Made by a program: the position numbers and the translations under genes. A model generated the notes under the pieces. The model was not told the DNA's origin and searched no databases. It worked only from the letters and a program-made list of their open reading frames with translations. A stretch of DNA of 51,311 nt from Legionella nagasakiensis (lineage in GTDB: Bacteria > Pseudomonadota > Gammaproteobacteria > Legionellales > Legionellaceae). Every line of letters begins with the position of its first letter. Positions within the stretch are counted from its first letter, which is position 1. This document shows positions 27,160 through 35,669 of this stretch, one piece after another. The stretch is taken from NCBI RefSeq assembly GCF_900639915.1, contig NZ_CAAAID010000016.1, positions 1 through 51,311 of the forward strand. The letters are read 5' to 3'.

Positions 27160-27430
27160 ACGAACGTCAGACAATAAGGCAAAACAAACTATTTTGCGAA
27201 ATAACGATTCGCCGGAAAAACGGTCTTAGAGCTTGTTAACAAATTCTACTAACCTCCCTTTTAAAAAAAGGAGGATTTAAGAAGTCGATTTATGCAGCAA
27301 CAACTATTTTAATTGAAGCTAACCTCATAAAAAATCTTTATTTTTCTATAAATTGACAATAAAAAAAAGGGCTGTTAATCTGAATTAGCGGATTGATTGA
27401 TTTAATATGGACATATGGTAGACATTATTT
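27160..27430. other. Intergenic region between the two plus-strand flagellar operons
   Basis: The region contains a hairpin CCTCC / GGAGG with an A/T-rich stem at 27253-27274 that lacks a T run, and the likely promoter of the activator gene. A 27-codon frame at 27156-27239 overlaps the previous stop by ATGA but has no recognisable features and is not called. Confidence 0.5.
27353..27381 (+). promoter_or_regulatory. Putative sigma-70 promoter of the FleQ-like activator
   Basis: A perfect -35 TTGACA (27353-27358) is followed after 17 bases by a weak -10 TAATCT (27376-27381). No sigma-54 or sigma-28 element was found here, which suits a class I (top of hierarchy) gene. Confidence 0.5.
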
Positions 27431-28633
27431 ATGACAGAGGTAAACAAACACCTGTTTCTTCATGATTCATGTACTTCCTGTAATTACTTGCAACATTCTT
27501 TTTATTTGTTAAAAATTCCTGTTCACACATTAACGCCATCGGAAGGAAAGTCATTACAACTTAACGCACCCCATAAAGGCATTATTTTTCTTTGCGAGCA
27601 TACTTTATCAATGTTCAATCAATCGCCTGAGCTGCAGAATCAGACGTTTTCTGAGAGTCAGCTCATTGTTGCTGTACAAAATCCAACCCGAATCACCCCC
27701 GGATTTCCCTACACCGCTATAAAAACACCTTTTTCAATCTATGAATTGAATTCAGCATTACTGGCAGCAAAAGAACAAGCCGACGAATATTACAATTTTC
27801 ATCCCAAGCTAGACACTTTAGTAGGCAACAGCAAGCTCATTAACAAGCTCAAATTAATGATAATTCAGGTTGCCCCATTTAATACAAGCGTGTTAATTCA
27901 GGGGGAATCTGGTGTAGGGAAAGATGTGGTCGCCAATTGTATCCATCAATTATCGGTAAGAAAAAACAAAGCCTTTGTGCCCGTTAATTGTGGCGCAATA
28001 CCCAGTGAGTTAATGGAAAGTGAACTGTTTGGACACGAAAAAGGAGCATTTACGGGTGCTTATTGTCGAAAACAAGGGCGCTTTGAAATGGCCAGTCATG
28101 GTACACTTTTCTTAGATGAAATTGGCGACATGCCATTTTCCATGCAAGTAAAATTGCTGCGTGTTATCCAGGAGAATAAAATTGAGCGCGTAGGCGGCAG
28201 CACATCCATTGATGTGGATGTGCGCTTGATTGCCGCAACCAATAAAAACATTGAACATGAAATTCTGGAGAATCGTTTCCGGGAAGATTTGTATTATCGC
28301 CTCAATGTATTTCCTATCTACGTTCCCAGCCTGCGCGAACATCCTGAGGATTTACCCTTATTAATTGAAAATCATTTGCAGAAAATCCAGTCAAGACTGC
28401 AAAAAAATATCTCATTAGCTAACGATACGCTTGAACTTTTAACGCATTATGAGTGGCCGGGAAATATCAGGGAACTTGCCAACTTCCTGGAACGTATGGT
28501 TGTTCTCTATCCAGACCAAGTGCTTACACCCGATCTTATCGATGAAAAATACAAAGTAAAAATCAAAAAAAGTCGTGGTCGGTCAAAACAACATGCATTT
28601 AAGGAAGGTCATAATCTTGAAGCTGTTTTTTAG
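27431..28633 (+). CDS. Sigma-54-dependent flagellar activator (FleQ/FlrA/LafK-like) without a C-terminal HTH
   Basis: A 400-aa enhancer-binding protein. Residues 1-125 form a degenerate receiver-like domain. The AAA+ core has Walker A GESGVGKD (158-165), the sigma-54 contact loop GAFTGA (205-210), Walker B LFLDEIGDM and sensor/arginine-finger region FREDLYYRLNVFPI. WPGNIRELANFLERM closes the core. Then only about 35 basic residues remain, and no Fis-type HTH follows. The downstream frames do not supply one either, so this is not a simple frameshift. HTH-less activators exist (H. pylori FlgR). It is first in an operon with flgA, motAB and fliMNOP. Confidence 0.88.
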   Translation: MTEVNKHLFLHDSCTSCNYLQHSFYLLKIPVHTLTPSEGKSLQLNAPHKGIIFLCEHTLSMFNQSPELQNQTFSESQLIVAVQNPTRITPGFPYTAIKTPFSIYELNSALLAAKEQADEYYNFHPKLDTLVGNSKLINKLKLMIIQVAPFNTSVLIQGESGVGKDVVANCIHQLSVRKNKAFVPVNCGAIPSELMESELFGHEKGAFTGAYCRKQGRFEMASHGTLFLDEIGDMPFSMQVKLLRVIQENKIERVGGSTSIDVDVRLIAATNKNIEHEILENRFREDLYYRLNVFPIYVPSLREHPEDLPLLIENHLQKIQSRLQKNISLANDTLELLTHYEWPGNIRELANFLERMVVLYPDQVLTPDLIDEKYKVKIKKSRGRSKQHAFKEGHNLEAVF

Positions 28634-28709
28634 CAAACCGATGGTTGTTTATAAACGAGGCATCTCGATAAACCATTTATTCTGCATCATGAGAGGCTGT
28701 CTGTGCGAT

Positions 28710-29426
28710 ATGGTTGTTTTCATTCGCCAGAAGCGAGTGTGGGTATTGCTGCTTGCTTTATGGTCACACAACATACAAACACACGCTGATGAATGGCAAG
28801 AATCCGGCACCATTGAAGCTCTAGTAAAAACGTACGTCACGCAAAATATCGAGCTTCGTCCAGATGAAACGCTTGAGGTACGATTTAACCAACTTGATCC
28901 CAACAGTAAATTACTGTCCTGCTCAAAAAAAATCGATATTAGCTTTGCACAAGGCTCAACCCCAATGCAGGCAAACGCTGTGGTTTTAAAGTGTATGGAA
29001 CCTTCCAGCTGGAATCTGATCGTACCGATTTCAATACAAATTTACACGAAAGTCATCGTTGCAGCTCGTAATCTTGCAGCAGGCGACATCATCACTGAAG
29101 AAGACATTGTTTACGAAGCACAAGATAAAAATCGATTATTTGATGGCTATTTTAAAAACGCTGATGAAATCATCGGTTTGGCAGCCACACGTTCAATCAC
29201 CGCTGGTGCGAGATTTACCAAAAAAAATATAAAACCGGTCGCCTTAGTAAAAAGAAATCGACCAGTTACTCTAGAATTACGACACGGCACTATTCAAGTT
29301 GACATGGTTGGCATTGCAAAATCGGATGGTTATCTCGATCAAGCCGTAAAAATTTTAAATCCTTCTTCAAAAAAAATAGTAGATGCAATCGTTATCGGCA
29401 AAGACAGGGCTAAAATTATTACATAA
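28710..29426 (+). CDS. flgA: Flagellar P-ring chaperone FlgA
   Basis: A 238-aa periplasmic chaperone needed for FlgI ring assembly. The signal peptide VWVLLLALWSHNIQTHA is followed by an N-terminal domain and a SAF-type domain (VAARNLAAGDIITEEDIVYE, GARFTKKNIKP, GYLDQAVKILNPSSKKIVDAIVIG). The start is uncertain: ATG 28710 gives a normal signal peptide, ATG 28689 adds seven residues, and neither has a strong ribosome site. It follows the activator by about 75 bases. Confidence 0.9.
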   Translation: MVVFIRQKRVWVLLLALWSHNIQTHADEWQESGTIEALVKTYVTQNIELRPDETLEVRFNQLDPNSKLLSCSKKIDISFAQGSTPMQANAVVLKCMEPSSWNLIVPISIQIYTKVIVAARNLAAGDIITEEDIVYEAQDKNRLFDGYFKNADEIIGLAATRSITAGARFTKKNIKPVALVKRNRPVTLELRHGTIQVDMVGIAKSDGYLDQAVKILNPSSKKIVDAIVIGKDRAKIIT

Positions 29427-29475
29427 TAAGTGGTTGATGTTTTTAACAACTGCTAATAGAACAAGAGTTATTATC

Positions 29476-30357
29476 ATGCTGGTTATTGTTGGTTATTTAA
29501 TCATCCTGTTTTCCGTGTTTGGCGGATTTGCCATGGCCGGCGGACATCTCTACGCGCTCCTGCAACCCATTGAACTTCTTATGATTGGTGGCGCAGCACT
29601 TGGCGCCTTTGTTGCAGCCAATAATGCAAAAACCATTAAAACAACGTTTAAAGCCGTATTTTCCACCATCACCAGCTTTCATTACTCTAAGACATTTTAT
29701 GTGCAATTATTATCATTATTGTATGAACTGGTGAATAAAATTAAACGTGATGGCGTCTTATCCATTGAAGCGGATATAGAAAATTATAGAGAAAGTGCAA
29801 TTTTCAGCATTTATCCCCTCATTCAAAAAGAAGATCAAATCATGGAGTTTCTATGCGATTACCTGCGATTAATTATTACCGGGCGGGTCGATGTGCATCA
29901 ATTAGAAAATTTAATGGAACAAGACATTGAAACATTTGAATGTGAAAAAGAGCAGCCCATTCATGCCATTAATAAGGTCTCCGACGCTCTTCCAGCCTTT
30001 GGTATTGTTGCCGCCGTTATGGGCGTAGTTCATACGATGGGTTCGGTTGGAATTCCACCTGAAGAATTGGGAGAGCGCATCGCGCAAGCCATGGTGGGAA
30101 CTTTTTTAGGGGTGTTGCTCAGTTACGGATTTACAGCACCCCTTGCTGCCTTACTTGAGCACAAAATGAAAGCCACGCTTAAAATATTAAATGCAATTGA
30201 AGTTGTTCTGCTTGCCACCGTCAATCAGTTTGCTCCCACCATTGCGGTAGAATTCGGCCGAAAAGTCATTTATTCCACCGACCGACCCAACGGCAAAGAA
30301 TTGGAAGACATCATTAAAGACATCAAGATCAAAAAATCAGGTCCGCAGAATGAGTGA
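29476..30357 (+). CDS. motA: Flagellar stator protein MotA
   Basis: A 293-aa inner-membrane protein with four transmembrane helices: LVIVGYLIILFSVFGGFAMAGG, LLMIGGAALGAFVAANN, LPAFGIVAAVMGVVHTMGS and GTFLGVLLSYGFTAPLAALLEHK. The length matches the proton-type MotA of E. coli. The ATG at 29476 gives the family N-terminus and has AAGAG upstream; the frame extends further up but without similarity. It overlaps motB by eight bases. Confidence 0.94.
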   Translation: MLVIVGYLIILFSVFGGFAMAGGHLYALLQPIELLMIGGAALGAFVAANNAKTIKTTFKAVFSTITSFHYSKTFYVQLLSLLYELVNKIKRDGVLSIEADIENYRESAIFSIYPLIQKEDQIMEFLCDYLRLIITGRVDVHQLENLMEQDIETFECEKEQPIHAINKVSDALPAFGIVAAVMGVVHTMGSVGIPPEELGERIAQAMVGTFLGVLLSYGFTAPLAALLEHKMKATLKILNAIEVVLLATVNQFAPTIAVEFGRKVIYSTDRPNGKELEDIIKDIKIKKSGPQNE

Positions 30358-31156
30358 ACAGGGAAATAAAATCGTTATCATTAAACGGATAAAAAAAAAT
30401 AAAGCACCTCATCATGGCGGCGCCTGGAAAATTGCCTACGCTGATTTCGTAACAGCGATGATGGCTTTTTTTATGCTGATGTGGCTACTTTCTTTACTCA
30501 ATAAATATGAGCTCGAAGGCATTGCTGAATATTTTAAAAAACCTCTGGTTGGAACACACGCAAACAAAAAAGATAAAATATCTCCAGAAAAAATTGAAGA
30601 TACTTTACCTGAAGAATATGAAGAAGAAGAAAAAAACTCATCAAATCAGGAAACTACCCCCAAAGATACCTCACTTGAGGAAATCAAGAAAAATCTAGAG
30701 GAATCGTTATCAAAAAACGAAGAGATAAAACATTTTTCTGACCAGCTTAATTTCGAAGTGACCGAAGATGGTTTAAAAGTTGATTTGCATGAACTGGAAA
30801 ATAAGGCAATGTTCCAAATAGGCAAATCGGATTTTAACGATCATGCCAAGCGTATTATTCAATGGCTAAGTAAAGAATTGAACAACACCTCTCATAAAAT
30901 TGTGATTATCGGCCACACAGACTCTTATCAGTTTAAAAACGATGGCCGCTACACCAACTGGGAACTTTCTGCCGACCGAGCCAATTCCATGCGTAAACTT
31001 CTGATACAATATGGCATGAGCTCTGATAAAATCATTCGCATTCAGGGAGCTGCGAATACCGATTTACTCGACAAAACAAATGGCGATGCCCCTAAAAATC
31101 GCCGAATTGAAATTATTATTTTAACGGACCGTGCAGCAACAAAACTTACGAATTGA
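30350..31156 (+). CDS. motB: Flagellar stator protein MotB
   Basis: A 268-aa stator protein. The single transmembrane helix carries the proton-binding Asp32 (AYADFVTAMMAFFMLMW). A plug/linker rich in Glu and Lys follows, then an OmpA-like peptidoglycan-binding domain (IVIIGHTDSYQF, WELSADRANSMRKLL, PKNRRIEIIIL). Asp32 is at the same position as in E. coli MotB, suggesting a proton-driven motor. The length is somewhat below E. coli MotB (308 aa). Confidence 0.94.
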   Translation: MSEQGNKIVIIKRIKKNKAPHHGGAWKIAYADFVTAMMAFFMLMWLLSLLNKYELEGIAEYFKKPLVGTHANKKDKISPEKIEDTLPEEYEEEEKNSSNQETTPKDTSLEEIKKNLEESLSKNEEIKHFSDQLNFEVTEDGLKVDLHELENKAMFQIGKSDFNDHAKRIIQWLSKELNNTSHKIVIIGHTDSYQFKNDGRYTNWELSADRANSMRKLLIQYGMSSDKIIRIQGAANTDLLDKTNGDAPKNRRIEIIILTDRAATKLTN

Positions 31157-31170
31157 GTAAAAGACTTATT

Positions 31171-32103
31171 ATGGATAATTCAAAGGTAATGACAGAAGAA
31201 GAATTGGACGCGATTGTAAGCCTTACAAACGCTGCAAATCATTCCAACAGCCTTTTGTCTCAAAAAAACGGTAAACTCGTTCCGCTGGAAAATGCAAAAG
31301 TGCTTAATCTCATCGAATCTTTTGTTGCTGAAAGCCAAAAGAAACTGTCCTCCTTCTTAAGAAAAAAAATTATCGTTCAGTTTATTTCAATCACTGCCTG
31401 TGATTTAGGTAAGCTCCATAGTGAAGAAAATAATATTATTTTTTCAACCTTTGAAATACCCTCATTGAAACAAAAAGGACTTATTTATTTTGATTTTTTA
31501 TTTTTGCATACCGTCATCAATCTGCTGTACGGAGGCAACATTGATCCCAATGAACCCACCATAACCGGCTTAGGTAAAGCCGGCATCAAGATCGCTGGTC
31601 ATATCTCTGGTGTGTGTCTGAATATATTGCAAAAAGCGTTGGAAGAACTAATAACAACGGATATCAATTTACTTAAAACGTCACAACAATTAAATTTACT
31701 TATCAGTCAACCTACCCCAGAGCCTTGTTTTCATCTTGTTTTTCAAGTTAATTTTGGCGAGATTTCATCGCATTTAAACTTCATCATCGCCGAGCAGGGG
31801 TTACAACACCTCGTGGCAGACCAATCTACTGAGCCTGTTGAGACGAACCATTCAGCAAGCCAGGATGAACATTTCCGCGCCTTATTAAAAAACGAACTGA
31901 TTGACTCCACCGTAACCATTCGTGCCTGCTTGCCAGAAATTAAATTAAAAGTCAAAGATGTTATGAATCTCAAAGCCGGTGATATGATACCCATTGGTGA
32001 CCCAACCATTGGGTATATTATGCTGAATCAAAAAAAATTATTTAAAGTCCTGGCCGGAAAATCAAATTCCATACGCGTTCTTAAGATCATTGATAATATT
32101 TAA
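31171..32103 (+). CDS. fliM: Flagellar motor switch protein FliM
   Basis: A 310-aa C-ring protein. The ATG at 31171 gives MDNSKVMTEEELDAIV, whose EEELDAIV corresponds to the N-terminal CheY-P-binding EIDALL element of FliM. The middle CheC-like domain (TITGLGKAGIKIAGH) and the C-terminal SpoA domain (IRACLPEIKLKVKDVMNLKAGDMIPIG) follow. The upstream TTG at 31153 gives no extra similarity. The CheY-binding element is looser than usual, and no che gene is in the window. Confidence 0.92.
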   Translation: MDNSKVMTEEELDAIVSLTNAANHSNSLLSQKNGKLVPLENAKVLNLIESFVAESQKKLSSFLRKKIIVQFISITACDLGKLHSEENNIIFSTFEIPSLKQKGLIYFDFLFLHTVINLLYGGNIDPNEPTITGLGKAGIKIAGHISGVCLNILQKALEELITTDINLLKTSQQLNLLISQPTPEPCFHLVFQVNFGEISSHLNFIIAEQGLQHLVADQSTEPVETNHSASQDEHFRALLKNELIDSTVTIRACLPEIKLKVKDVMNLKAGDMIPIGDPTIGYIMLNQKKLFKVLAGKSNSIRVLKIIDNI

Positions 32104-32116
32104 GGAGAATATAGCC

Positions 32117-32437
32117 ATGCCCTCCAAAAAAAACCCTGATAAGCCCATTGAAGAAAATCCAAATAAACAAGCGGCAGAGAATGTTTCCGAACCCATAGAC
32201 ACGCCAATATTTTCGAATGAAAACATTGATATTCTGCACGATATTACCTTGGAAGTAACGGTTGAAATTGGCAGTACAAAAATCAAATTGAGTGATCTGT
32301 TAAATCTGAAGAAAGGTTCTGTTATTGAATTAAACCAGGAAGCGGATGAACCTTTAACCATTTATGCAAATGATAAACCGATTGCCAAAGGTCTCGTCAT
32401 GGAAGCCAATGGAAAATACTGCATACGAGTGATTTGA
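32117..32437 (+). CDS. fliN: Flagellar motor switch protein FliN
   Basis: A 106-aa C-ring protein with the SpoA domain at residues 38-106: ILHDITLEVTVEIGSTKIKLSDLLNLKKGSVIELNQ, ending KYCIRVI. The lysine/proline-rich first 35 residues are variable, as usual. AAGGAG at 32102-32107 fixes the start. Confidence 0.94.
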   Translation: MPSKKNPDKPIEENPNKQAAENVSEPIDTPIFSNENIDILHDITLEVTVEIGSTKIKLSDLLNLKKGSVIELNQEADEPLTIYANDKPIAKGLVMEANGKYCIRVI

Positions 32438-32439
32438 TC

Positions 32440-32697
32440 ATGAATACAATGATTTACAACTATGCCGTTTTATTTTTTCTTATTCCTGTTCTATTGATTA
32501 CTGCATTCATGCTAAAAAAATGGCTCCCCCTTCGTTTTAAAGGAAATGAGCATATTAAATTGATTAATCAGATTTCTATTGGTTCAAAAGAGCGTGTCGC
32601 ATTATTAGAATTCAATGACGCTCGAATTTTAATCGGCATAACAGCCCATAATATTTCAACATTATATGTTCAAAATCATGATGAACACGAAAACTAA
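32440..32697 (+). CDS. fliO: Flagellar export gate assembly protein FliO
   Basis: An 85-aa protein with one N-terminal transmembrane helix (YAVLFFLIPVLLITAFML) and a short cytoplasmic beta domain (ISIGSKERVALLEFNDARILIGIT). This is the usual FliO layout, at the short end of the size range. It stabilises FliP during gate assembly. It starts right after fliN and overlaps fliP. Confidence 0.88.
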   Translation: MNTMIYNYAVLFFLIPVLLITAFMLKKWLPLRFKGNEHIKLINQISIGSKERVALLEFNDARILIGITAHNISTLYVQNHDEHEN

Positions 32698-33436
32698 TTG
32701 TTTGAAATGGATTATTTTTCATCTTATTTGTTTCTTATTGCTTTATAGCGCCACCGCCTCAGCAGATTCAACAACCATTCCTTTGCTCGTTTCAAAATCA
32801 ACCAACGGTGAAGTCAGTTATAGTTTAAGTATTAAAATTCTTATCGTGATGGCTTTTCTAACCGTCTTGCCAGCACTCCTTATTACAACTACTGCGTTTA
32901 CCCGCATTATCATCGTATTTTCTATTTTAAGACAAGCCGTAGGGGTGCCTAACGTTCCCAGCAATCAAATTATCCTCGGCTTATCCTTGATCATGACGAT
33001 TTACGTGATGATGCCAGTCTTTGAAAAAATGAATGCTCAAAGCCTACAACCATTTATGCAAAATAAAATCAGCGAACAAAAAGCGTTGGAAATTGCCAGT
33101 GATGTGCTTAAAACCTTCATGCTCAAACAAACAAGACAAGCCGATTTAAATATGTTTGTTAATTTGGCAAAGCAAAAAATCCACAACGCCGATTATCCCT
33201 TGTATGTTCTAATGCCGGCTTTTATTACCAGCGAACTTAAAACAGCCTTTCAAATTGGATTTTTGATCTTTTTACCTTTTTTGGTCATCGATCTGGTAAC
33301 GGCCAGTGTGTTGATGTCAATGGGAATGATGATGTTGTCGCCGATGATTATTTCTCTGCCATTTAAAATACTGTTTTTTGTTATGGTCAATGGGTGGTCG
33401 TTGATCATCACCAGCGTGGTTTCAAGTTTCCGTTAG
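32678..33436 (+). CDS. fliP: Flagellar export gate protein FliP
   Basis: A 252-aa core gate protein with a cleavable signal (LICFLLLYSATASA) and membrane helices. Conserved elements are FTRIIIVFSILRQAVGVPNVPSNQIILGL, MPAFITSELKTAFQIGF and SMGMMMLSPMIISLPFKILFFV. The start could be 32666, 32678 or 32681; it overlaps fliO by about 20 bases. It ends the plus-strand half, 16 bases from the convergent fliT. Confidence 0.95.
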   Translation: MMNTKTNCLKWIIFHLICFLLLYSATASADSTTIPLLVSKSTNGEVSYSLSIKILIVMAFLTVLPALLITTTAFTRIIIVFSILRQAVGVPNVPSNQIILGLSLIMTIYVMMPVFEKMNAQSLQPFMQNKISEQKALEIASDVLKTFMLKQTRQADLNMFVNLAKQKIHNADYPLYVLMPAFITSELKTAFQIGFLIFLPFLVIDLVTASVLMSMGMMMLSPMIISLPFKILFFVMVNGWSLIITSVVSSFR

Positions 33437-33451
33437 CAACTTTAAAAAAAT

Positions 33452-33700
33452 TTAATCTGTATCGATGTATGTTTTTAAATGCTTTAAATTATTAAGCACC
33501 GCCGCTGTTTTCTCATATTCTATTTTTAACCGCGTCAGATTATTTTGTTCTTCTTGCATCAATTCGCGCAACTTAGCCACATTTTTTTCAGCGACAAGCC
33601 GATTAATTTCCTGAGTTCTGGCTTCGAGAAGGCGTTCCATCATTAAGATGGCGTCTTTTCCTGAGTCATCCAGTGCTGCAATAATGTCATTTATATTCAA
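33452..33700 (-). CDS. fliT: FliT-like flagellar chaperone
   Basis: An 82-aa helical protein (LEARTQEINRLVAEKNVAKLRELMQEEQNNLTRL) directly after fliS and overlapping it by 14 bases. Size, coiled-coil character and the fliD-fliS-fliT order identify it as the FliD cap chaperone FliT. Sequence conservation in FliT is low, so the name rests mostly on position. Confidence 0.72.
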   Translation of the reverse strand: MNINDIIAALDDSGKDAILMMERLLEARTQEINRLVAEKNVAKLRELMQEEQNNLTRLKIEYEKTAAVLNNLKHLKTYIDTD

Positions 33701-34067
33701 AATTATCCCACCAGGAATTCAAATGATTGATGATTTCACGGCAACGTTGTAATGCTGCCGCATCGTTTTTATTATTAGCCACGAACAATTGTGCCTCCAA
33801 ATACCCATAGATGCCATCAAGCCTTTTTTCAAGTTCAGAGCGCCCTTGTTCTTCTTCAGCAAGCAAGCCTCGTAAAAAAACAACAATGTGATGCGCCTTG
33901 GAAATTGCCTCGCATTTCTTTTTTATGTCTTGCTGTTCCAACGCTTTAGAAGCAGTCTCGACGTCTGCGCTTAACTTATTAAAAAGCAACTGAATCTGTC
34001 GGTGACCGGAGGCGCCCAACACTTCACTATACATTGCAACATCCTGATACGCTTGTACTGAATGCAT
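33687..34067 (-). CDS. fliS: Flagellin export chaperone FliS
   Basis: A 126-aa four-helix chaperone that binds the flagellin C-terminus. The family start AYQDVAMYSEVLGASGHRQIQLLFNKL and LLAEEEQGRSELEKRLDGIYGYLEAQL are clear. It lies 14 bases after fliD. Confidence 0.92.
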   Translation of the reverse strand: MHSVQAYQDVAMYSEVLGASGHRQIQLLFNKLSADVETASKALEQQDIKKKCEAISKAHHIVVFLRGLLAEEEQGRSELEKRLDGIYGYLEAQLFVANNKNDAAALQRCREIINHLNSWWDNFEYK

Positions 34068-34081
34068 GATAGCCCCTCCTG

Positions 34082-35527
34082 CTATGATTTCTTGGTAAGC
34101 ATATTTTCGATGGAGTCAAGTTGCTGGGTAAGCCAACTGAGTTTTTGATCCTGCATGGTTAATAAGGTATCCAGTTTTGTAAAGCGCTCTAATAATTGCG
34201 CCTCCACCCGACCTAGACGCTCTTGCTCTTTATTAATAAGATAATCATTGCGTAATGCCTCTTGTTGAACGGCATTGAGGCCGGTGATGAGGGGACCTGC
34301 TATCTGGGTTAATTCCGTGATCCCTTGATTTAAATATTGAATAAACCCGTTGGCAGGCGTTTCACCCCCGGTAATAAAGTCCCGTTGAGCAAAAAACGCA
34401 GCAACTTCATCGTAATGCTCATTTAATGCCGCATACAGCACATCCGGATCAAAGCTCAACTTGCCACTCGCTGTATATTCCACGCCATTGCTGTTTGTTA
34501 ATTTTTCACTTGCTGCAAGTTTAATGCCCAAATCAAACAAAGAGTTCACCGCCCCGCCTGTTCCACCAATTGATTGGTTCATCATATTATGCAAATACGT
34601 TTTAACATGTCTAAACGCATTGTCTTTCAACAGTGGCTGGGATTGCGTTTTATCAATAAAACTCATGATGTTGTTATAGGCATCCACAACCGATTTCAAA
34701 GCATTGGCAATATTATCCGCTCGGTTCACATTATCTGGGGTGACCGTCAAAGTCGCGCTGCTGGCCGGACTATTCAGGGTAAACGACACGCCTTCAAGAA
34801 CATCGCTGATGGTATTGGATGAGCGTACGACATCAAACCCATCTACTTTGAATTCTGCATCTTGTCCTTGCACCAGCACATTGAGTTCGTCGCCTTCCTG
34901 GTTTAAGCCCAACAAGGCAGACTGAGATTCGGGAGGGATGGCAAACGATTGAGAAAGCCCCGATAATCCGGATTGAATAATTAAACGATAGGCCGGAACG
35001 CCGTCTTCGGTGGTCGCGATGATGGTGGCAACAAGGCCGGTAGTATTTTGCTCTGAATGATTGATGTTATCGCGAATCTGCTCCAGGGAGTCCGTAGGAT
35101 TAATTTGAACGTTAAGAATTTCTTCTGCATTATTGTTGTGTAACACAAGCGCCTCATTAAGACCAAGGGCAACATCACGCTCACCGAATGCTGCACCAGC
35201 CACTTTGTGAGCTTGCGCCAGTTGTGTCACTTCAATCAAATGCGCTCCAGGCGCTGTGGAAGAGGTATTGTTTAGTAAGGCACTGACGCTATTGTCGTTT
35301 GATGACGTAATGCGATAAGCATTTTTATTTAATAAAGTAGCAAGCTTATCGAAGCTGCTGTTTAAGGTGGTCAAAAGTTGGCTCAGTTGATTATATCCTT
35401 TGGATTTCTCAGTCAGTACGCTTTGATTCTGATTTAAGCGATTCAGTTGTTTTTGTTCATATTGCATCAGACCGCTGACGATTCCCTGGATGTCTAACCC
35501 ACCAGACGAAGCATTGACGCTAGCCAT
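34082..35527 (-). CDS. fliD: Flagellar filament cap protein FliD
   Basis: A 481-aa cap protein guiding flagellin folding at the filament tip. The start at 35527 (MASVNASSGGLDIQGIVSGLM) follows AAGGAG by seven bases. FliD_N (LIEVTQLAQAHKVAG) and FliD_C (NGVEYTASGKLSFDPDVLYAAL) regions are visible, with terminal coiled coils. No sigma-28 element was found in the 142 bases upstream, so it may depend on read-through from fliC. Confidence 0.94.
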   Translation of the reverse strand: MASVNASSGGLDIQGIVSGLMQYEQKQLNRLNQNQSVLTEKSKGYNQLSQLLTTLNSSFDKLATLLNKNAYRITSSNDNSVSALLNNTSSTAPGAHLIEVTQLAQAHKVAGAAFGERDVALGLNEALVLHNNNAEEILNVQINPTDSLEQIRDNINHSEQNTTGLVATIIATTEDGVPAYRLIIQSGLSGLSQSFAIPPESQSALLGLNQEGDELNVLVQGQDAEFKVDGFDVVRSSNTISDVLEGVSFTLNSPASSATLTVTPDNVNRADNIANALKSVVDAYNNIMSFIDKTQSQPLLKDNAFRHVKTYLHNMMNQSIGGTGGAVNSLFDLGIKLAASEKLTNSNGVEYTASGKLSFDPDVLYAALNEHYDEVAAFFAQRDFITGGETPANGFIQYLNQGITELTQIAGPLITGLNAVQQEALRNDYLINKEQERLGRVEAQLLERFTKLDTLLTMQDQKLSWLTQQLDSIENMLTKKS

Positions 35528-35628
35528 GACAAATCTCCTTTCATCCCTCACAAAATACTTTTTTCACGAGACACAAACCAGTTTAGTGAATAACCTGGCT
35601 ACCACCAAGTTGATAAATGTTATAAAAC

Positions 35629-35655
35629 CCTGGATAGTGTAAAACACTATCCAGG
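35629..35655 (-). terminator. Hairpin/terminator after fliC, REP-like
   Basis: A perfect 11-bp stem CCTGGATAGTG / CACTATCCAGG with a 5-base loop lies 15 bases after the fliC stop. On the minus strand it is followed by GTTTTAT, so it can act as an intrinsic, perhaps leaky, terminator. The stem belongs to the same GGTAGCCTGGAT repeat family found at three other places in the minus-strand half. Confidence 0.65.
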
Positions 35656-35669
35656 CTACCGTCTTGTTT

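Noticed and set aside
27156-27239. A 27-codon frame overlapping the secretin-N gene stop by ATGA
   Set aside because: Its composition shows no domain, signal or hydrophobic segment, and a four-base overlap alone is weak evidence.
28575-28709. Longer FlgA start inside the activator gene
   Set aside because: The extra residues have no similarity to FlgA and would bury the signal peptide.
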